Positions 1 to 10,531 of a DNA stretch of 64,000 nucleotides are shown one piece after another. The position numbers and the translations under genes are program-made. The stretch's first letter is position 1. Every line of letters starts with the position of its first letter. The notes under the pieces were generated by a model. The model saw nothing but the letters and a program-made list of their open reading frames with translations, ran no database searches and had not been told where the DNA came from. The stretch lies in assembly GCA_001644045.1 (NCBI GenBank), contig LUUF01000079.1, forward strand, positions 62,001 to 126,000, in the 5' to 3' direction. Source of the DNA: Methylomonas methanica (GTDB lineage: Bacteria > Pseudomonadota > Gammaproteobacteria > Methylococcales > Methylomonadaceae).

Positions 1-951
1 GTCAAACATGCCATCGGTTGCGCGTCGGGCACGGATGCGCTGCATCTGGCCTTATTGGCCGAAGGCATCGGCGCCGGCGACGAGGTGATTACCAGTGCGT
101 TTACCTTTATAGCCACCGCCGAAGCGATCAAATATGTCGGCGCCACACCGGTATTTGTCGATATTGATCCTGGCACTTTCAATATCACCCCGGAAAATAT
201 CGAAAAAGCGATTACTGCCAAAACCAAGGCGGTGATGCCGGTACATTTATTCGGCCAACCAGTCGATTTGCCTGCCGTCAAGGCTATTTGCGACAAACAC
301 GGTTTGAAACTGATAGAAGACTGCGCGCAATCGTTCGGCGCGACGGTTTACAACAAGCAAACCGGCAGTTTCGGCAACGCGGCCGGCTTCAGTTTTTTTC
401 CCAGCAAGAATTTGGGTTGCTTCGGCGACGGCGGCTTGGTGACCACCGATTCCGACGAGACCGCCGCCAAGATCAAGCAATACCGCAATCACGGTTCGGA
501 TGTGCGCTATTACCACGACGTGGTGGGTTACAACAGCCGCTTGGACGAGTTACAGGCCGTGGTGTTGCGCGCCAAATTAAAACGCATCGATCAATACAAC
601 GCCGCTCGCCGCCATGCCGCGCATTTGTATTCGGAATTGATGGCCGATTTGCCGCTGACCACGCCGTATGAAGACGGCATCGGTGTGCATGTTTATCATC
701 AATATACCTTGTTGTCGGACCGCCGTGACGAGGTGATGAAGGCGCTGCAAGACCAGCAAATCGGCTGTGCGGTTTATTATCCGGTGCCGCTGCATCAACA
801 AAATGTCTTCAAGGAAGAGTGCGCTGGCGTGTCCTTGCCGGTTACCGAATCGGTGGCCGCGCGTTGTTTCTCGTTGCCGATTTGCTCCAATCTGAGTGAC
901 GACACCGTTAAGCAAATCGTCGGCGTGATTCGCGGCGTTTTCCAAGCATAA
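1..951 (+). CDS. DegT/DnrJ/EryC1/StrS-family sugar aminotransferase (5' end outside window)
   Basis: PLP-dependent aminotransferase of the family that makes amino sugars for surface polysaccharides from nucleotide-linked keto sugars. The reading frame is open from base 1 (VKHAIGCASGTDALHLALL), so the true start lies upstream. Family marks are the phosphate-binding GCASGTDAL near the window edge, the cofactor Asp in EDCAQSFGA, and the Schiff-base Lys in FFPSKNLG (codon at 406-408). The wording VITSAFTFIATAEAI and FVDIDPGTFNI resembles WbpE/WlbC-type enzymes acting on UDP-3-keto-GlcNAc derivatives, but the substrate cannot be fixed from sequence. Next to lpxB on the same strand, which suits an envelope role. 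Family sure, substrate inferred. Confidence 0.9.
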   Translation, partial: VKHAIGCASGTDALHLALLAEGIGAGDEVITSAFTFIATAEAIKYVGATPVFVDIDPGTFNITPENIEKAITAKTKAVMPVHLFGQPVDLPAVKAICDKHGLKLIEDCAQSFGATVYNKQTGSFGNAAGFSFFPSKNLGCFGDGGLVTTDSDETAAKIKQYRNHGSDVRYYHDVVGYNSRLDELQAVVLRAKLKRIDQYNAARRHAAHLYSELMADLPLTTPYEDGIGVHVYHQYTLLSDRRDEVMKALQDQQIGCAVYYPVPLHQQNVFKEECAGVSLPVTESVAARCFSLPICSNLSDDTVKQIVGVIRGVFQA

Positions 952-1005
952 TTCTAAAAATGTAGGGTGGGCTAAGCCATCGCGCAGCCCATCAACAATT
1001 CTCAA
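952..1005. repeat. short REP-like inverted repeat between genes
   Basis: The 54-base spacer carries GTAGGGTGGGCTAAGC followed by an inverted TGGGCT (968-973)/AGCCCA (986-991). This wording resembles short palindromic intergenic repeats seen in many gammaproteobacteria. Only one copy is present here, so repeat status rests on general knowledge and not on copies in this window. Confidence 0.35.
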
Positions 1006-2157
1006 ATGACCAATCAACCAGCCTACACGGTGCTATTTAGCGCCGGTGAATCCTCCGGCGATCAACACGCGGCCAATATGTTCCTGGAATTGAAGCGGCG
1101 TTGTCCGGCGATGCGCGCTATCGGCATGGGCGGTGCAAAAATGCGTCAGGCCGGTATCGATGTGCGATACGATTCGGCCGGTATCGGCGTGATCGGTTTG
1201 GTGGAGATTCTGAAGCATTACGGCGAGATTCGCCGCGCACTGAATTTGCTGAAACAAATCGTTACCGATGAAAAACCGGATTTACTGGTTTGTGTCGATT
1301 ACAAGGAATTCAACTTGAAACTGGCGCGCTTTGCGAAAAGCCAGGGTGTAAAAGTATTGTTCTACGTCAGTCCGCAAGTATGGGCTTGGCGGCCGGGCAG
1401 GGTAGTGACTTACGGCAAGGCCATCGACATGATGGCGGTCATCTTTCCGTTCGAGACTAAATATTACGAAGCCGAAAACGTCCCGGTACGATATGTCGGT
1501 CATCCTTCCGTGGACAAAGTTCACCCGCAGCGCAGAAAATCCGAGGACCTGGCGCTGTTCGGCCTGGATTCGGCGCGGCCCGTCATCGGCATATTGCCCG
1601 GCAGCCGAAGTAACGAAATCAAAAGTATATTGCCGGTGATGCTGGCTGCTGCACAAAAATTGGCCGAGCGTCGGCCGGAATTGCAATTTGTATTGCCGCA
1701 AGCCGATTCGATCAGCGATGCGGAATTGGCATCGCATCTGAATAATTGTTCTGTGGCAATTCATATAGTCAAACAGCAGCCGTACGATGCGATTCAATGT
1801 TGCGATGCGGTGATGACCACTTCCGGCACCGCCTCGCTGGAAATAGCCTTACTCGGTGTGCCGATGGTGATCGTCTACAGGCTGGCAGCATTCAGTTATT
1901 GGTTGGGTAAACGCTTGGTGAAAATCCCGTTTATCGGGTTGCCGAATATCATCGCCGGCAAGGCTATCGTCAAGGAATTGATTCAGGAACAACTGACGCC
2001 GGAGAATTTGGCAACCGAGATTCTGCAACTGTTGGCCGATGGGGATTATCGGCAGCGTTGTATAACCGAGTTGCAGGCAGTCAAACACCAACTCGGCGAT
2101 GGCGGCGGTTCAAGGAACATGGCGCAATTGGCGTTAGAGATGTTGAGCGGTGAGTAG
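1006..2157 (+). CDS. lpxB: lipid-A-disaccharide synthase LpxB
   Basis: GT19 glycosyltransferase that condenses UDP-2,3-diacylglucosamine with lipid X to form the lipid A disaccharide at the inner membrane. The 383 residues match the family's usual length. Recognisable blocks are SAGESSGDQHAANM at the N-terminus, VDYKEFNLKLA, VSPQVWAWRPGR, the nucleotide-sugar motif PGSRSNEI, and TSGTASLEIALLGVPMV in the C-terminal donor-binding half. Here it is not beside lpxA or fabZ, its common partners, but follows a sugar aminotransferase on the same strand. Start ATG at 1006 gives an N-terminus in line with homologues. Confidence 0.97.
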   Translation: MTNQPAYTVLFSAGESSGDQHAANMFLELKRRCPAMRAIGMGGAKMRQAGIDVRYDSAGIGVIGLVEILKHYGEIRRALNLLKQIVTDEKPDLLVCVDYKEFNLKLARFAKSQGVKVLFYVSPQVWAWRPGRVVTYGKAIDMMAVIFPFETKYYEAENVPVRYVGHPSVDKVHPQRRKSEDLALFGLDSARPVIGILPGSRSNEIKSILPVMLAAAQKLAERRPELQFVLPQADSISDAELASHLNNCSVAIHIVKQQPYDAIQCCDAVMTTSGTASLEIALLGVPMVIVYRLAAFSYWLGKRLVKIPFIGLPNIIAGKAIVKELIQEQLTPENLATEILQLLADGDYRQRCITELQAVKHQLGDGGGSRNMAQLALEMLSGE

Positions 2158-2228
2158 CCGCTCAAGACTGGTAAAATATCCGGCGGTTTGCCTGCGCGCC
2201 GTTGGACTTTGAAACGTAACGGCTGTTT

Positions 2229-3635
<1,407 letters not shown>

Positions 3636-4736
3636 ATGTTTGATACGAACAGCAAAACCATCTTGGTCGTCGACGACTCGCCGGAAAACCTCACCGTCAT
3701 CAGCGAATTACTGCAACCGCAATACCGTGTGCGAGTCGCAACCTCGGGGCAGAGAGCGCTGCAGATGGTTGCCAACCAGCCTTACCCCGATTTGATTCTA
3801 CTCGACGTGATGATGCCGGGCATGGATGGTTATCAAGTGTTCGAGCATCTGCGCGCGGATCCGATTACTTGCACCATTCCGGTGATATTCGTTACGGCCA
3901 TGGACAGTATGGAGTCCGAACTGCACGGGCTGGACGTCGGTGCGGTCGATTACATCACCAAACCTATCCTGCCGCCTATCATTTTGGCGCGCATCCGCAC
4001 CCAGTTGGAGCTGAAGCAGGCCCGGGATTGGCTGCGCGACGAAAATACCTACCTGGAAGCCGAAATAGCCAAAAGGATGAGCGAAAACGAATTGATTCAA
4101 AAAGTCAGTATTCGGGCCTTGGCGCATCTGGCGGAAATCCGCGATCCGGAAACCGGCAATCACATCCTGCGCACCCAAGGCTATGTGCAGCATTTAGCCG
4201 TTGCCTTGCAAGGCCACCCGCGTTTTTCCGCGACATTGACTGATCATTACATCGAATTGCTGACGCGCTCCGCGCCGTTACACGATATAGGCAAAGTCGG
4301 CATACCGGACGCGATCCTGCAAAAGCCGGGCAAACTAACCCGCGAAGAATGGGCGGTGATGAAGACCCATGCCAAATTAGGCAGCGATGCGATAGAAATG
4401 GCCGAACGCGATGCCACGCGCTCGGTGGAGTTTTTGATTCTGGCCAAGGAAATTGCGCATTGGCACCACGAAAAGTGGGATGGCAGCGGCTATCCGGATG
4501 CTTTGGAATGCGATGGGATCCCTGTTTCCGCAAGGATTATGGCCTTGGCTGATGTATTCGACGCGTTGATTTCCCGGCGTGTTTATAAAGAGCCCATGGC
4601 TTTCGATGAAGTTAAGACTATTATTGCCGAAGGACGTGGCCGACACTTCGATCCGGATATGGTCGATGCCTTTTTAGCCGATTTCGATGCCTTCTGCGCT
4701 ATTGCCCAACAACATCTCGATTCAACCGTGGAGTAA
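3636..4736 (+). CDS. response regulator with HD-GYP c-di-GMP phosphodiesterase output (RpfG-like)
   Basis: 366-residue two-domain regulator. Receiver domain at about 8-125 with phospho-acceptor D57 (LLDVMMPGMDG) and conserved Lys in ITKP (K109). HD-GYP domain at about 165-355, with metal-site HD in PLHDIGKVG (216-217), HHEKWDGSGYP (277-287) and the ADVFDALISRRVYK segment. These residues are intact, so activity against cyclic-di-GMP is expected. It opens a same-strand run of seven signalling genes, 7 bases before the next one, and is probably the chemical output of that phosphorelay, since no gene in the run has a DNA-binding domain. Confidence 0.95.
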   Translation: MFDTNSKTILVVDDSPENLTVISELLQPQYRVRVATSGQRALQMVANQPYPDLILLDVMMPGMDGYQVFEHLRADPITCTIPVIFVTAMDSMESELHGLDVGAVDYITKPILPPIILARIRTQLELKQARDWLRDENTYLEAEIAKRMSENELIQKVSIRALAHLAEIRDPETGNHILRTQGYVQHLAVALQGHPRFSATLTDHYIELLTRSAPLHDIGKVGIPDAILQKPGKLTREEWAVMKTHAKLGSDAIEMAERDATRSVEFLILAKEIAHWHHEKWDGSGYPDALECDGIPVSARIMALADVFDALISRRVYKEPMAFDEVKTIIAEGRGRHFDPDMVDAFLADFDAFCAIAQQHLDSTVE

Positions 4737-4743
4737 ATGAGTC

Positions 4744-5664
4744 ATGAATCAAAGCGCTCGCATTTTGTTGGTTGAGGACGAGGAAATTATCGCGATCATC
4801 GTTCAGGATTTGCTGGTCGCAGAGGGCTTTCTGGTGACGGTTTGTGCAAATGGCTTCACTGCCTGGGAAACCTTGCAGCACGACCAAGTCGGTTACGATT
4901 TGGTGCTGCTTGACAGGGGCTTGCCACGGATGGATGGGATGGAACTGCTGAGATTGATCAAGGGGGATAGGGCCTTGGCCTCCATTCCGGTGATTATGCA
5001 GACCGCTCGCAGCGACAAGCAAAGCATACAGGATGGCCTCAGCCAGGGCGCTTACTATTATCTGACCAAACCCATCCAGCCGGAAATTTTGCTGGCAGTT
5101 ATCCATGCCGCTCTGCAACAACGCCATGAGTTGCGGGAAATGCTCGAGAGCGTCAATCGCGCCGAACGGCCGCTGGCTTTCTTGCATTCCGCCGTGTTTC
5201 GTTTTTGCGATCTCGAAGACGCGAAGATGTTGAGTCATTTTTTAGCCCAATCCTGCCCCGAACCTGAACGCGTTATCCAAGGCTTGCAAGAGCTGATGAT
5301 AAATGCGGTCGAGCACGGCAATCTGGGGATTTCCTATGCGGAGAAAGGCGAGCTGATGATGGCGGGAGTCTGGCTGGACGAAGTTCAAAAGCGCCTGAAA
5401 CTCCCGGAATTTAGCCGGCGTTATGTTTCGGTACATTTCCAGCGTCTACCGGATAAAGTGATTTTTACCGTTCAGGACCAGGGCGCCGGTTTCGATTGGC
5501 AGGATTTTCTGGATTTTTCCCCGGAAAGGGTGTTCGATTTACATGGTCGCGGTATTGCGATGGCTAGGCTGATGAGTTTCGATCGTCTGGAATATCAGGG
5601 TAACGGCAATACGGTGTCCGCCGTGGTTAACGGCGTATCTTCCTTGTGCGGCTTCGATAATTGA
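4744..5664 (+). CDS. response regulator fused to RsbW-like HATPase domain
   Basis: 306 residues. Receiver at about 6-125 with D57 (LLDRGLPRMDG) and K109 (LTKP). The second half (about 150-300) is a GHKL ATPase of the anti-sigma/serine-kinase type: N-box LQELMINAVEHGN around N187, then VQDQGAGFDWQDF and a glycine-rich DLHGRGIAM lid. There is no HisKA dimerisation and phosphorylation domain, so it is not an ordinary histidine kinase; family members act as switch kinases or anti-anti-sigma partners. No STAS-domain partner or sigma factor lies nearby, so the target is unknown. Preceded by the HD-GYP gene. Confidence 0.88.
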   Translation: MNQSARILLVEDEEIIAIIVQDLLVAEGFLVTVCANGFTAWETLQHDQVGYDLVLLDRGLPRMDGMELLRLIKGDRALASIPVIMQTARSDKQSIQDGLSQGAYYYLTKPIQPEILLAVIHAALQQRHELREMLESVNRAERPLAFLHSAVFRFCDLEDAKMLSHFLAQSCPEPERVIQGLQELMINAVEHGNLGISYAEKGELMMAGVWLDEVQKRLKLPEFSRRYVSVHFQRLPDKVIFTVQDQGAGFDWQDFLDFSPERVFDLHGRGIAMARLMSFDRLEYQGNGNTVSAVVNGVSSLCGFDN

Positions 5665-5681
5665 TTCGATTTTGCAAGCCC

Positions 5682-7889
5682 ATGCCGTCGAATAACAATC
5701 ACTCAAAACCAGCGCAGGTCAGCCGTAAAAGCATAGTCGCTGTCGTGTTGATATATGCCATCTTCGCGGCCAGCTGGATTTTGGTATCGGATCAAGTGAT
5801 ACACCAGCTTTTCAGAGATCCCGATCAGCTTACTTTAGCCAGTATGCTTAAAGGCTGGGTCTATGTGCTTATTACCTCTTTACTACTCTATGGCTTGATG
5901 CGACGCTGGTTTGGCCGAAGCGCCGAATCGCAAAAGGCTCCTCCCACGCCCCTGCGCCTGCTGTTGTCGTTAGGGTTGTTGATAGCCGTCATCCTGGCTT
6001 TGATGGTGACAAGCCTATTTCTCACGATCGAACAACACACCCAAGAAGAATTCGGCCGGCTGCAGGCAGTCGCCAGCTTAAAGTCCAGGCAAATCAGCGA
6101 TTGGCTTAATGAACGGCGCGGGGATGCGGATTTTATCCAAACCAGCGAATTTTTCATCGAACAGTATCAACACTGGCAGGTCGATGGCGATGTGCAAAGC
6201 GCCGAGCGCCTGCAAAGCCGTTTGGAACAATTTCGTAAAAGCAGGGGAATTTCGGCTATTAGCCTACTCAATCCGCAAGGCGAGCCTTTATGGCGCTCCG
6301 AGTATGCGCCCGCTGCAATCGCGCCCGGGCTTCTGACGGCGGCGCAGTTGTCGACAAAAACTCGGCAAGTCCAATTCGTCAATCCTTATCGGGATAATAG
6401 CGGCCGCGTATTATTGGATTTGGTTGCACCGCTGACCGCGCTACCGGTAGCTGCGCCGTTGATTGTTCTGCATCTTGATCTTAGCGAGTGGCTTTTTCCT
6501 GTTCTGGAGAGTTGGCCGGTGGCCAGCGGCAGCGGCGAAACCCTGCTGTTCCGGCGCGATGGCGATGATATTTTCTATCTGAATCCCTTGCGCTTTCGGC
6601 CGGATGCGGCGGCATCGTTTCGTCTGCCGCTTAACTCCCCAAACTTGTTGGCGGCCAAGGCGCTGAGAAGCGAAGCTAGCCTCGATAACATTCTGGAGGC
6701 CAAGGATTACCGAAATGTCGCCGTTATTGGCCTGGTACAGGCGATAAACGGCACGGATTGGTTGTTATTGACCAAGTTGGATAAGGTCGAGGTCTACGCC
6801 AAGGCCAGGAGCGAAGTGGGTTGGATCGTTTGCGTCGGGAGCTTGACCATTTTTATAGTCTGTGCCGGTTTTTATCTGATGCGGCAGAATCAGAACCTGG
6901 CGTTGGCCACAGCTGTACAGGAGGCTCAAGCGGAGCGCCTGCGGGCGCTGGATTTGTTAGCCGCGATATCCGATTTGTCCGTTGACGCGATATTCGCCAA
7001 GGATCTTGAGGGCCGTTATATTCTGTTTAATACCGCCGCCGCCAATTTTGTCGGCAAACCGGTAGAGGAAGTGCTAGGTCTGGACGACACCACCATATTT
7101 CCGCTCGAGCAAGCCGAGCAATTACGGGAATTTGGCCGGCGGGTGATGGTGGAAAATATCACCTTGACTAATGAAGAAACACTGGACACTCAACACGGTC
7201 CCAGAGTGTTCCTGGCAACCAAGGGACCATTGTGCGACGCGAACGGTAAAGTGATAGGGCTGTTCGGTATCTCGAGAGATATTACCGAACGTAAGCAGGC
7301 CGAGCTTGAGTTACGCGAAAGCGAGGCGCGCTTTCGCGGCTTGGTGGAACAGTCGCTGGCGGGAATTTATATTATTCAGGAAGGGCGCTTTGTTTACGTC
7401 AACCCGGGGTTTGCGGCGATCTTCGGCTATGAACGGGCCGAGGATATTATCGACGGTAAACTGGTGGCGGATCTGGTCTCGCCGCAGGATAGGCAGATGG
7501 TTATCGAGAATTTACGGCGGCGCATCGATGGCGAGATTGGAGACATTAATTACTGCTTTGAAGGCTTACACCGCGACGGGCGCGGCATTGACGTCGAAGT
7601 ACACGGGCGCAGTTTTGTGCATCAAAACCGGCCGGCGGTGATTGGTTTCGTTCTGGATGTCAGCGCCCGCAAAGCCAACGAAGATAAACTCAATCATCAG
7701 GCCGAGGAACTCAAGGCGCGTAACGATCAGTTGGAGCGCTTTAATCGGGCCATGGTTGGCCGAGAGCTGGATATGATTAAACTGAAACAACAGGTCAACG
7801 AGCTGTCTAAGGAGCTTGGCCGGCAACCGCCCTATACCTTGACGTTTCTAAGCGGCGATAGGCAAGCCGCGGAAGCCGGCGACTTATGA
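5682..7889 (+). CDS. membrane PAS sensor protein without kinase domain
   Basis: About 735 residues. Start uncertain: a TTG at 5661 overlaps the previous stop codon, and the ATG at 5682 is taken here; neither has a strong ribosome site. Layout: membrane segments near the N-terminus (AVVLIYAIFAASWILV, VYVLITSLLLYGLM, LLLSLGLLIAVILALMV), a periplasmic stretch of about 270 residues, another membrane segment (IVCVGSLTIFIVCAGFYLM), then two PAS domains ending in DITERKQ and LDVSARK. It ends in a coiled-coil tail, RFNRAMVGRELDMIKLK, and has no HisKA, HATPase, GGDEF or receiver domain. It probably passes its signal to a kinase of the same operon by contact (inference). Confidence 0.85.
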   Translation: MPSNNNHSKPAQVSRKSIVAVVLIYAIFAASWILVSDQVIHQLFRDPDQLTLASMLKGWVYVLITSLLLYGLMRRWFGRSAESQKAPPTPLRLLLSLGLLIAVILALMVTSLFLTIEQHTQEEFGRLQAVASLKSRQISDWLNERRGDADFIQTSEFFIEQYQHWQVDGDVQSAERLQSRLEQFRKSRGISAISLLNPQGEPLWRSEYAPAAIAPGLLTAAQLSTKTRQVQFVNPYRDNSGRVLLDLVAPLTALPVAAPLIVLHLDLSEWLFPVLESWPVASGSGETLLFRRDGDDIFYLNPLRFRPDAAASFRLPLNSPNLLAAKALRSEASLDNILEAKDYRNVAVIGLVQAINGTDWLLLTKLDKVEVYAKARSEVGWIVCVGSLTIFIVCAGFYLMRQNQNLALATAVQEAQAERLRALDLLAAISDLSVDAIFAKDLEGRYILFNTAAANFVGKPVEEVLGLDDTTIFPLEQAEQLREFGRRVMVENITLTNEETLDTQHGPRVFLATKGPLCDANGKVIGLFGISRDITERKQAELELRESEARFRGLVEQSLAGIYIIQEGRFVYVNPGFAAIFGYERAEDIIDGKLVADLVSPQDRQMVIENLRRRIDGEIGDINYCFEGLHRDGRGIDVEVHGRSFVHQNRPAVIGFVLDVSARKANEDKLNHQAEELKARNDQLERFNRAMVGRELDMIKLKQQVNELSKELGRQPPYTLTFLSGDRQAAEAGDL

Positions 7890-10531
7890 ATGGCGTCGAG
7901 CTGTCATCAGGTGCTTTTTCCAACCTAGTACGATTCCGCTATCAGCGTAGGTACAGACTCGCGTATCTATCGGCGGTGGTTCTATCTTTGGTCGCGCTGG
8001 TAATTCGTCTGTATTTGCCGGCATCCTTCGGCGAACGCCCGCTGTTGTTGCTGTTTTTGTTTCCGGTGATCGTTAGTGCCATGCTTGGCGGCTTGGGGCC
8101 TGGATTATGGGCTACCGCAATGGTGGCCTTCGTCACCAATTACCAGTTGATACCTCCTTATCGTAGCGTGGCGATTGCCAGTATTTACGATGTTCTGCAG
8201 TGGACGATGTTAATTGCCAATGGAATTTTGGTTAGCCTGTTTAGCGAATTTTTGCTACGTGCCCGGCAACGTGAAAATGCCCACTGGCAACAGTTATTGC
8301 AAACGCGGGACAAGCTGCGTTTCAGCGAAACCTTGTTTCAGGCCACTTTTGAAAATGCGGCGATGGGGCTTTCCATATTAGCGCCCGACGGTAGTTGGCT
8401 TAAAGTGAATCGCAAATTCTGCGATATCGTCGGTTATAGTCGGGAAGAATTGATAGGGCGCCGTTTTGCGGATATTACCTGTCCGGACGAGCAAAGTACC
8501 GATGCGGATTTCATGCAACGAATGTTGGCTGGCGAGTTGAATCACTTTTCCAGGGAGAAGCGCTTTATTCGCAAGGATGGCAGCATAGATTGGATCAGTC
8601 TCAATGTTTCCATCGTCCGCAAGACGGATGGCAGTCCGGATTATTTTATCTCGGCCATAGAAGATATCGAACAACGTAAACAGGCGGCACTGGCCCTAAA
8701 CGCAAGCGAAACGGCCTTGAAAGTTGCGCAGCGTTTGGCCGGCTTGGGTAGCTGGACTTGGGATTTGCGCACAGGCAAGCACAATTGGTCGGAACAGATT
8801 TATTATTTATATGGTCGCGATCCTAATTTACCGCCAGCCGATTATGACGAGGTTATCCGGTATTTTAAGCCGGAGAGCAGGCAGCGGTTGCATGCTGCCG
8901 TTGCGTTGGCCTGTAGTGAAGGCGTGCCTTATGAATGCGAACTAGAGTTGCAAGGCCATGGCGAGCGGTGTCGTTGGGTGGTTGCCCGTGGCGAGTCCCT
9001 CCGCGATGAGCACGGTAATATCGTGGTTTTGCATGGCACCGTACAGGATATAACGCAGCGCAAACAGGCCGAGCTTGCGCTGCTCGATGCGCAGCGGGCA
9101 GTCCTGGAAACGCAGCGCGAGGCCGGACTCGCCGCGCTCAATTTGATGGAGGATGCCATTTCCGCCCGTCAAGATGTTGAAGTCGCTAACGCATCGCTAC
9201 GCGAAAGCGAAGAATTCAAGCGGGCTATTTTGGATTCGGTGAGCGCCAACATTGCCGTGTTAGACCGTTACGGCGTGATTGTTGCCGTCAATCGGCCTTG
9301 GCAGCAGGTTGCCGACGACAATGCCGACGCCTGCGGGCAATCCCCGGAGCTTTGCGGCGTAGGCACTAATTATTTGCAGGTTTGCCTGCAGGCTTCGGGT
9401 CAGGGGACATTGGAAATATTCACCGGATTGTCGGCTGTATTGGAGGGCCGACTTCCCCGTTTTACGTATGAATACGCCTGCCGCTCCGGACAACAGCAGC
9501 GCTGGTTTGCCATGGTCGTCACTCCGCTGGGCGTCGCGGGAGGCGGGGCGGTGGTTTCTCATACTAATATCACCGAGCGTAAATTGGCGGAAACGGCCTT
9601 GGTCGAGAGCGAGCAACGTTTGCGCTTGGCACAAACTACTGCCAACATCGGTATCTGGGATTGGCATATCGCTAGCGGCAAGGTGCAATGGACCTCAGAG
9701 CTTGAAGCCATGTTTGGTTATGCGCCGGGCGCTTTTCCCGGAGACTATCCAACTTTTTCCCAGCGCGTGCATCCCGAAGATTTGGCGGAGCTGGAACAAC
9801 AGAGAGATTCAGCGGTCGCGGCTCATCTGCCTTTTGATTTAGATTATCGGGTCCAACTCGAATCTGGAGATATCAGGTGGCTAAACTCCAAAGGCGGCGC
9901 CCATTATGACGAAATGGGCAAGCCAACGCGGGTGTTTGGCATTTGCATCGATATTACCGAGCGTAAAAATACCGAAAGCGAGCTCAAACTCTGGGCGCAA
10001 GCCTTCGAAAACGCTGAATTCGGATTGGCGATTGCCGATGCGCAGACTAATTTGTTTTTGGCCGTGAATCCGGTATTTGCAGCGGAGCGCGGTTACACCA
10101 CCGAAGAATTGATCGGTAAACCGGTAATGATGGTTTATCCACCCGATTTAATCGATCAGATCAAACAGCGGATCGAGGTTTTGGACACCACCTGCCATGG
10201 TGTGTTTGAGGCCGAGCATCAGCGCAAGGACGGCAGCCGTTTTCCGGTGATGCTCGACGTTACGATCATCAAGTCCAGCGATGGAAAATCCTTACGGCGT
10301 GTCGCTTATGCCTTGGATATTAGTGACCGCAAGGCCGCCGAAGCTGCTCTGCGAGCGCAAACAGATGCCCTGCAGCGCTTCAACCGGGCCATGGTCGGCC
10401 GCGAAATGGACATGATTGCGTTAAAACAACGCATCAACGAGCTGTCCCGGCAGCTTGGGCAAGAACAACCCTATCCTTTGGCGTTTCTAGACGGGACCGA
10501 AATAGCACCGCAACCGGATGCCCTGCCATGA
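7886..10531 (+). CDS. DUF4118-type membrane protein with about five PAS domains, no kinase
   Basis: 881 residues, overlapping the previous gene by four bases (ATGA). The N-terminal ~110 residues form four membrane helices of the KdpD-like DUF4118 type. About five PAS units follow, several ending in the PAC signature (DIEQRKQ, DITQRKQ, NITERKL, DITERKN, DISDRKA). Between PAS 2 and 3 is a linker [14 protein letters not shown]. The C-terminus repeats the tail of the preceding protein (RFNRAMVGREMDMIALK, then PYPLAFLDG). No catalytic or output domain is present, so it is a pure sensor. Its first PAS is closely similar to a PAS in the following kinase, pointing to local duplication. Confidence 0.87.
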   Translation: MNGVELSSGAFSNLVRFRYQRRYRLAYLSAVVLSLVALVIRLYLPASFGERPLLLLFLFPVIVSAMLGGLGPGLWATAMVAFVTNYQLIPPYRSVAIASIYDVLQWTMLIANGILVSLFSEFLLRARQRENAHWQQLLQTRDKLRFSETLFQATFENAAMGLSILAPDGSWLKVNRKFCDIVGYSREELIGRRFADITCPDEQSTDADFMQRMLAGELNHFSREKRFIRKDGSIDWISLNVSIVRKTDGSPDYFISAIEDIEQRKQAALALNASETALKVAQRLAGLGSWTWDLRTGKHNWSEQIYYLYGRDPNLPPADYDEVIRYFKPESRQRLHAAVALACSEGVPYECELELQGHGERCRWVVARGESLRDEHGNIVVLHGTVQDITQRKQAELALLDAQRAVLETQREAGLAALNLMEDAISARQDVEVANASLRESEEFKRAILDSVSANIAVLDRYGVIVAVNRPWQQVADDNADACGQSPELCGVGTNYLQVCLQASGQGTLEIFTGLSAVLEGRLPRFTYEYACRSGQQQRWFAMVVTPLGVAGGGAVVSHTNITERKLAETALVESEQRLRLAQTTANIGIWDWHIASGKVQWTSELEAMFGYAPGAFPGDYPTFSQRVHPEDLAELEQQRDSAVAAHLPFDLDYRVQLESGDIRWLNSKGGAHYDEMGKPTRVFGICIDITERKNTESELKLWAQAFENAEFGLAIADAQTNLFLAVNPVFAAERGYTTEELIGKPVMMVYPPDLIDQIKQRIEVLDTTCHGVFEAEHQRKDGSRFPVMLDVTIIKSSDGKSLRRVAYALDISDRKAAEAALRAQTDALQRFNRAMVGREMDMIALKQRINELSRQLGQEQPYPLAFLDGTEIAPQPDALP

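Noticed and set aside
4699-5238. 179-residue frame opposite the REC-HATPase gene
   Set aside because: Antisense shadow; spans two genes and shows no domain.
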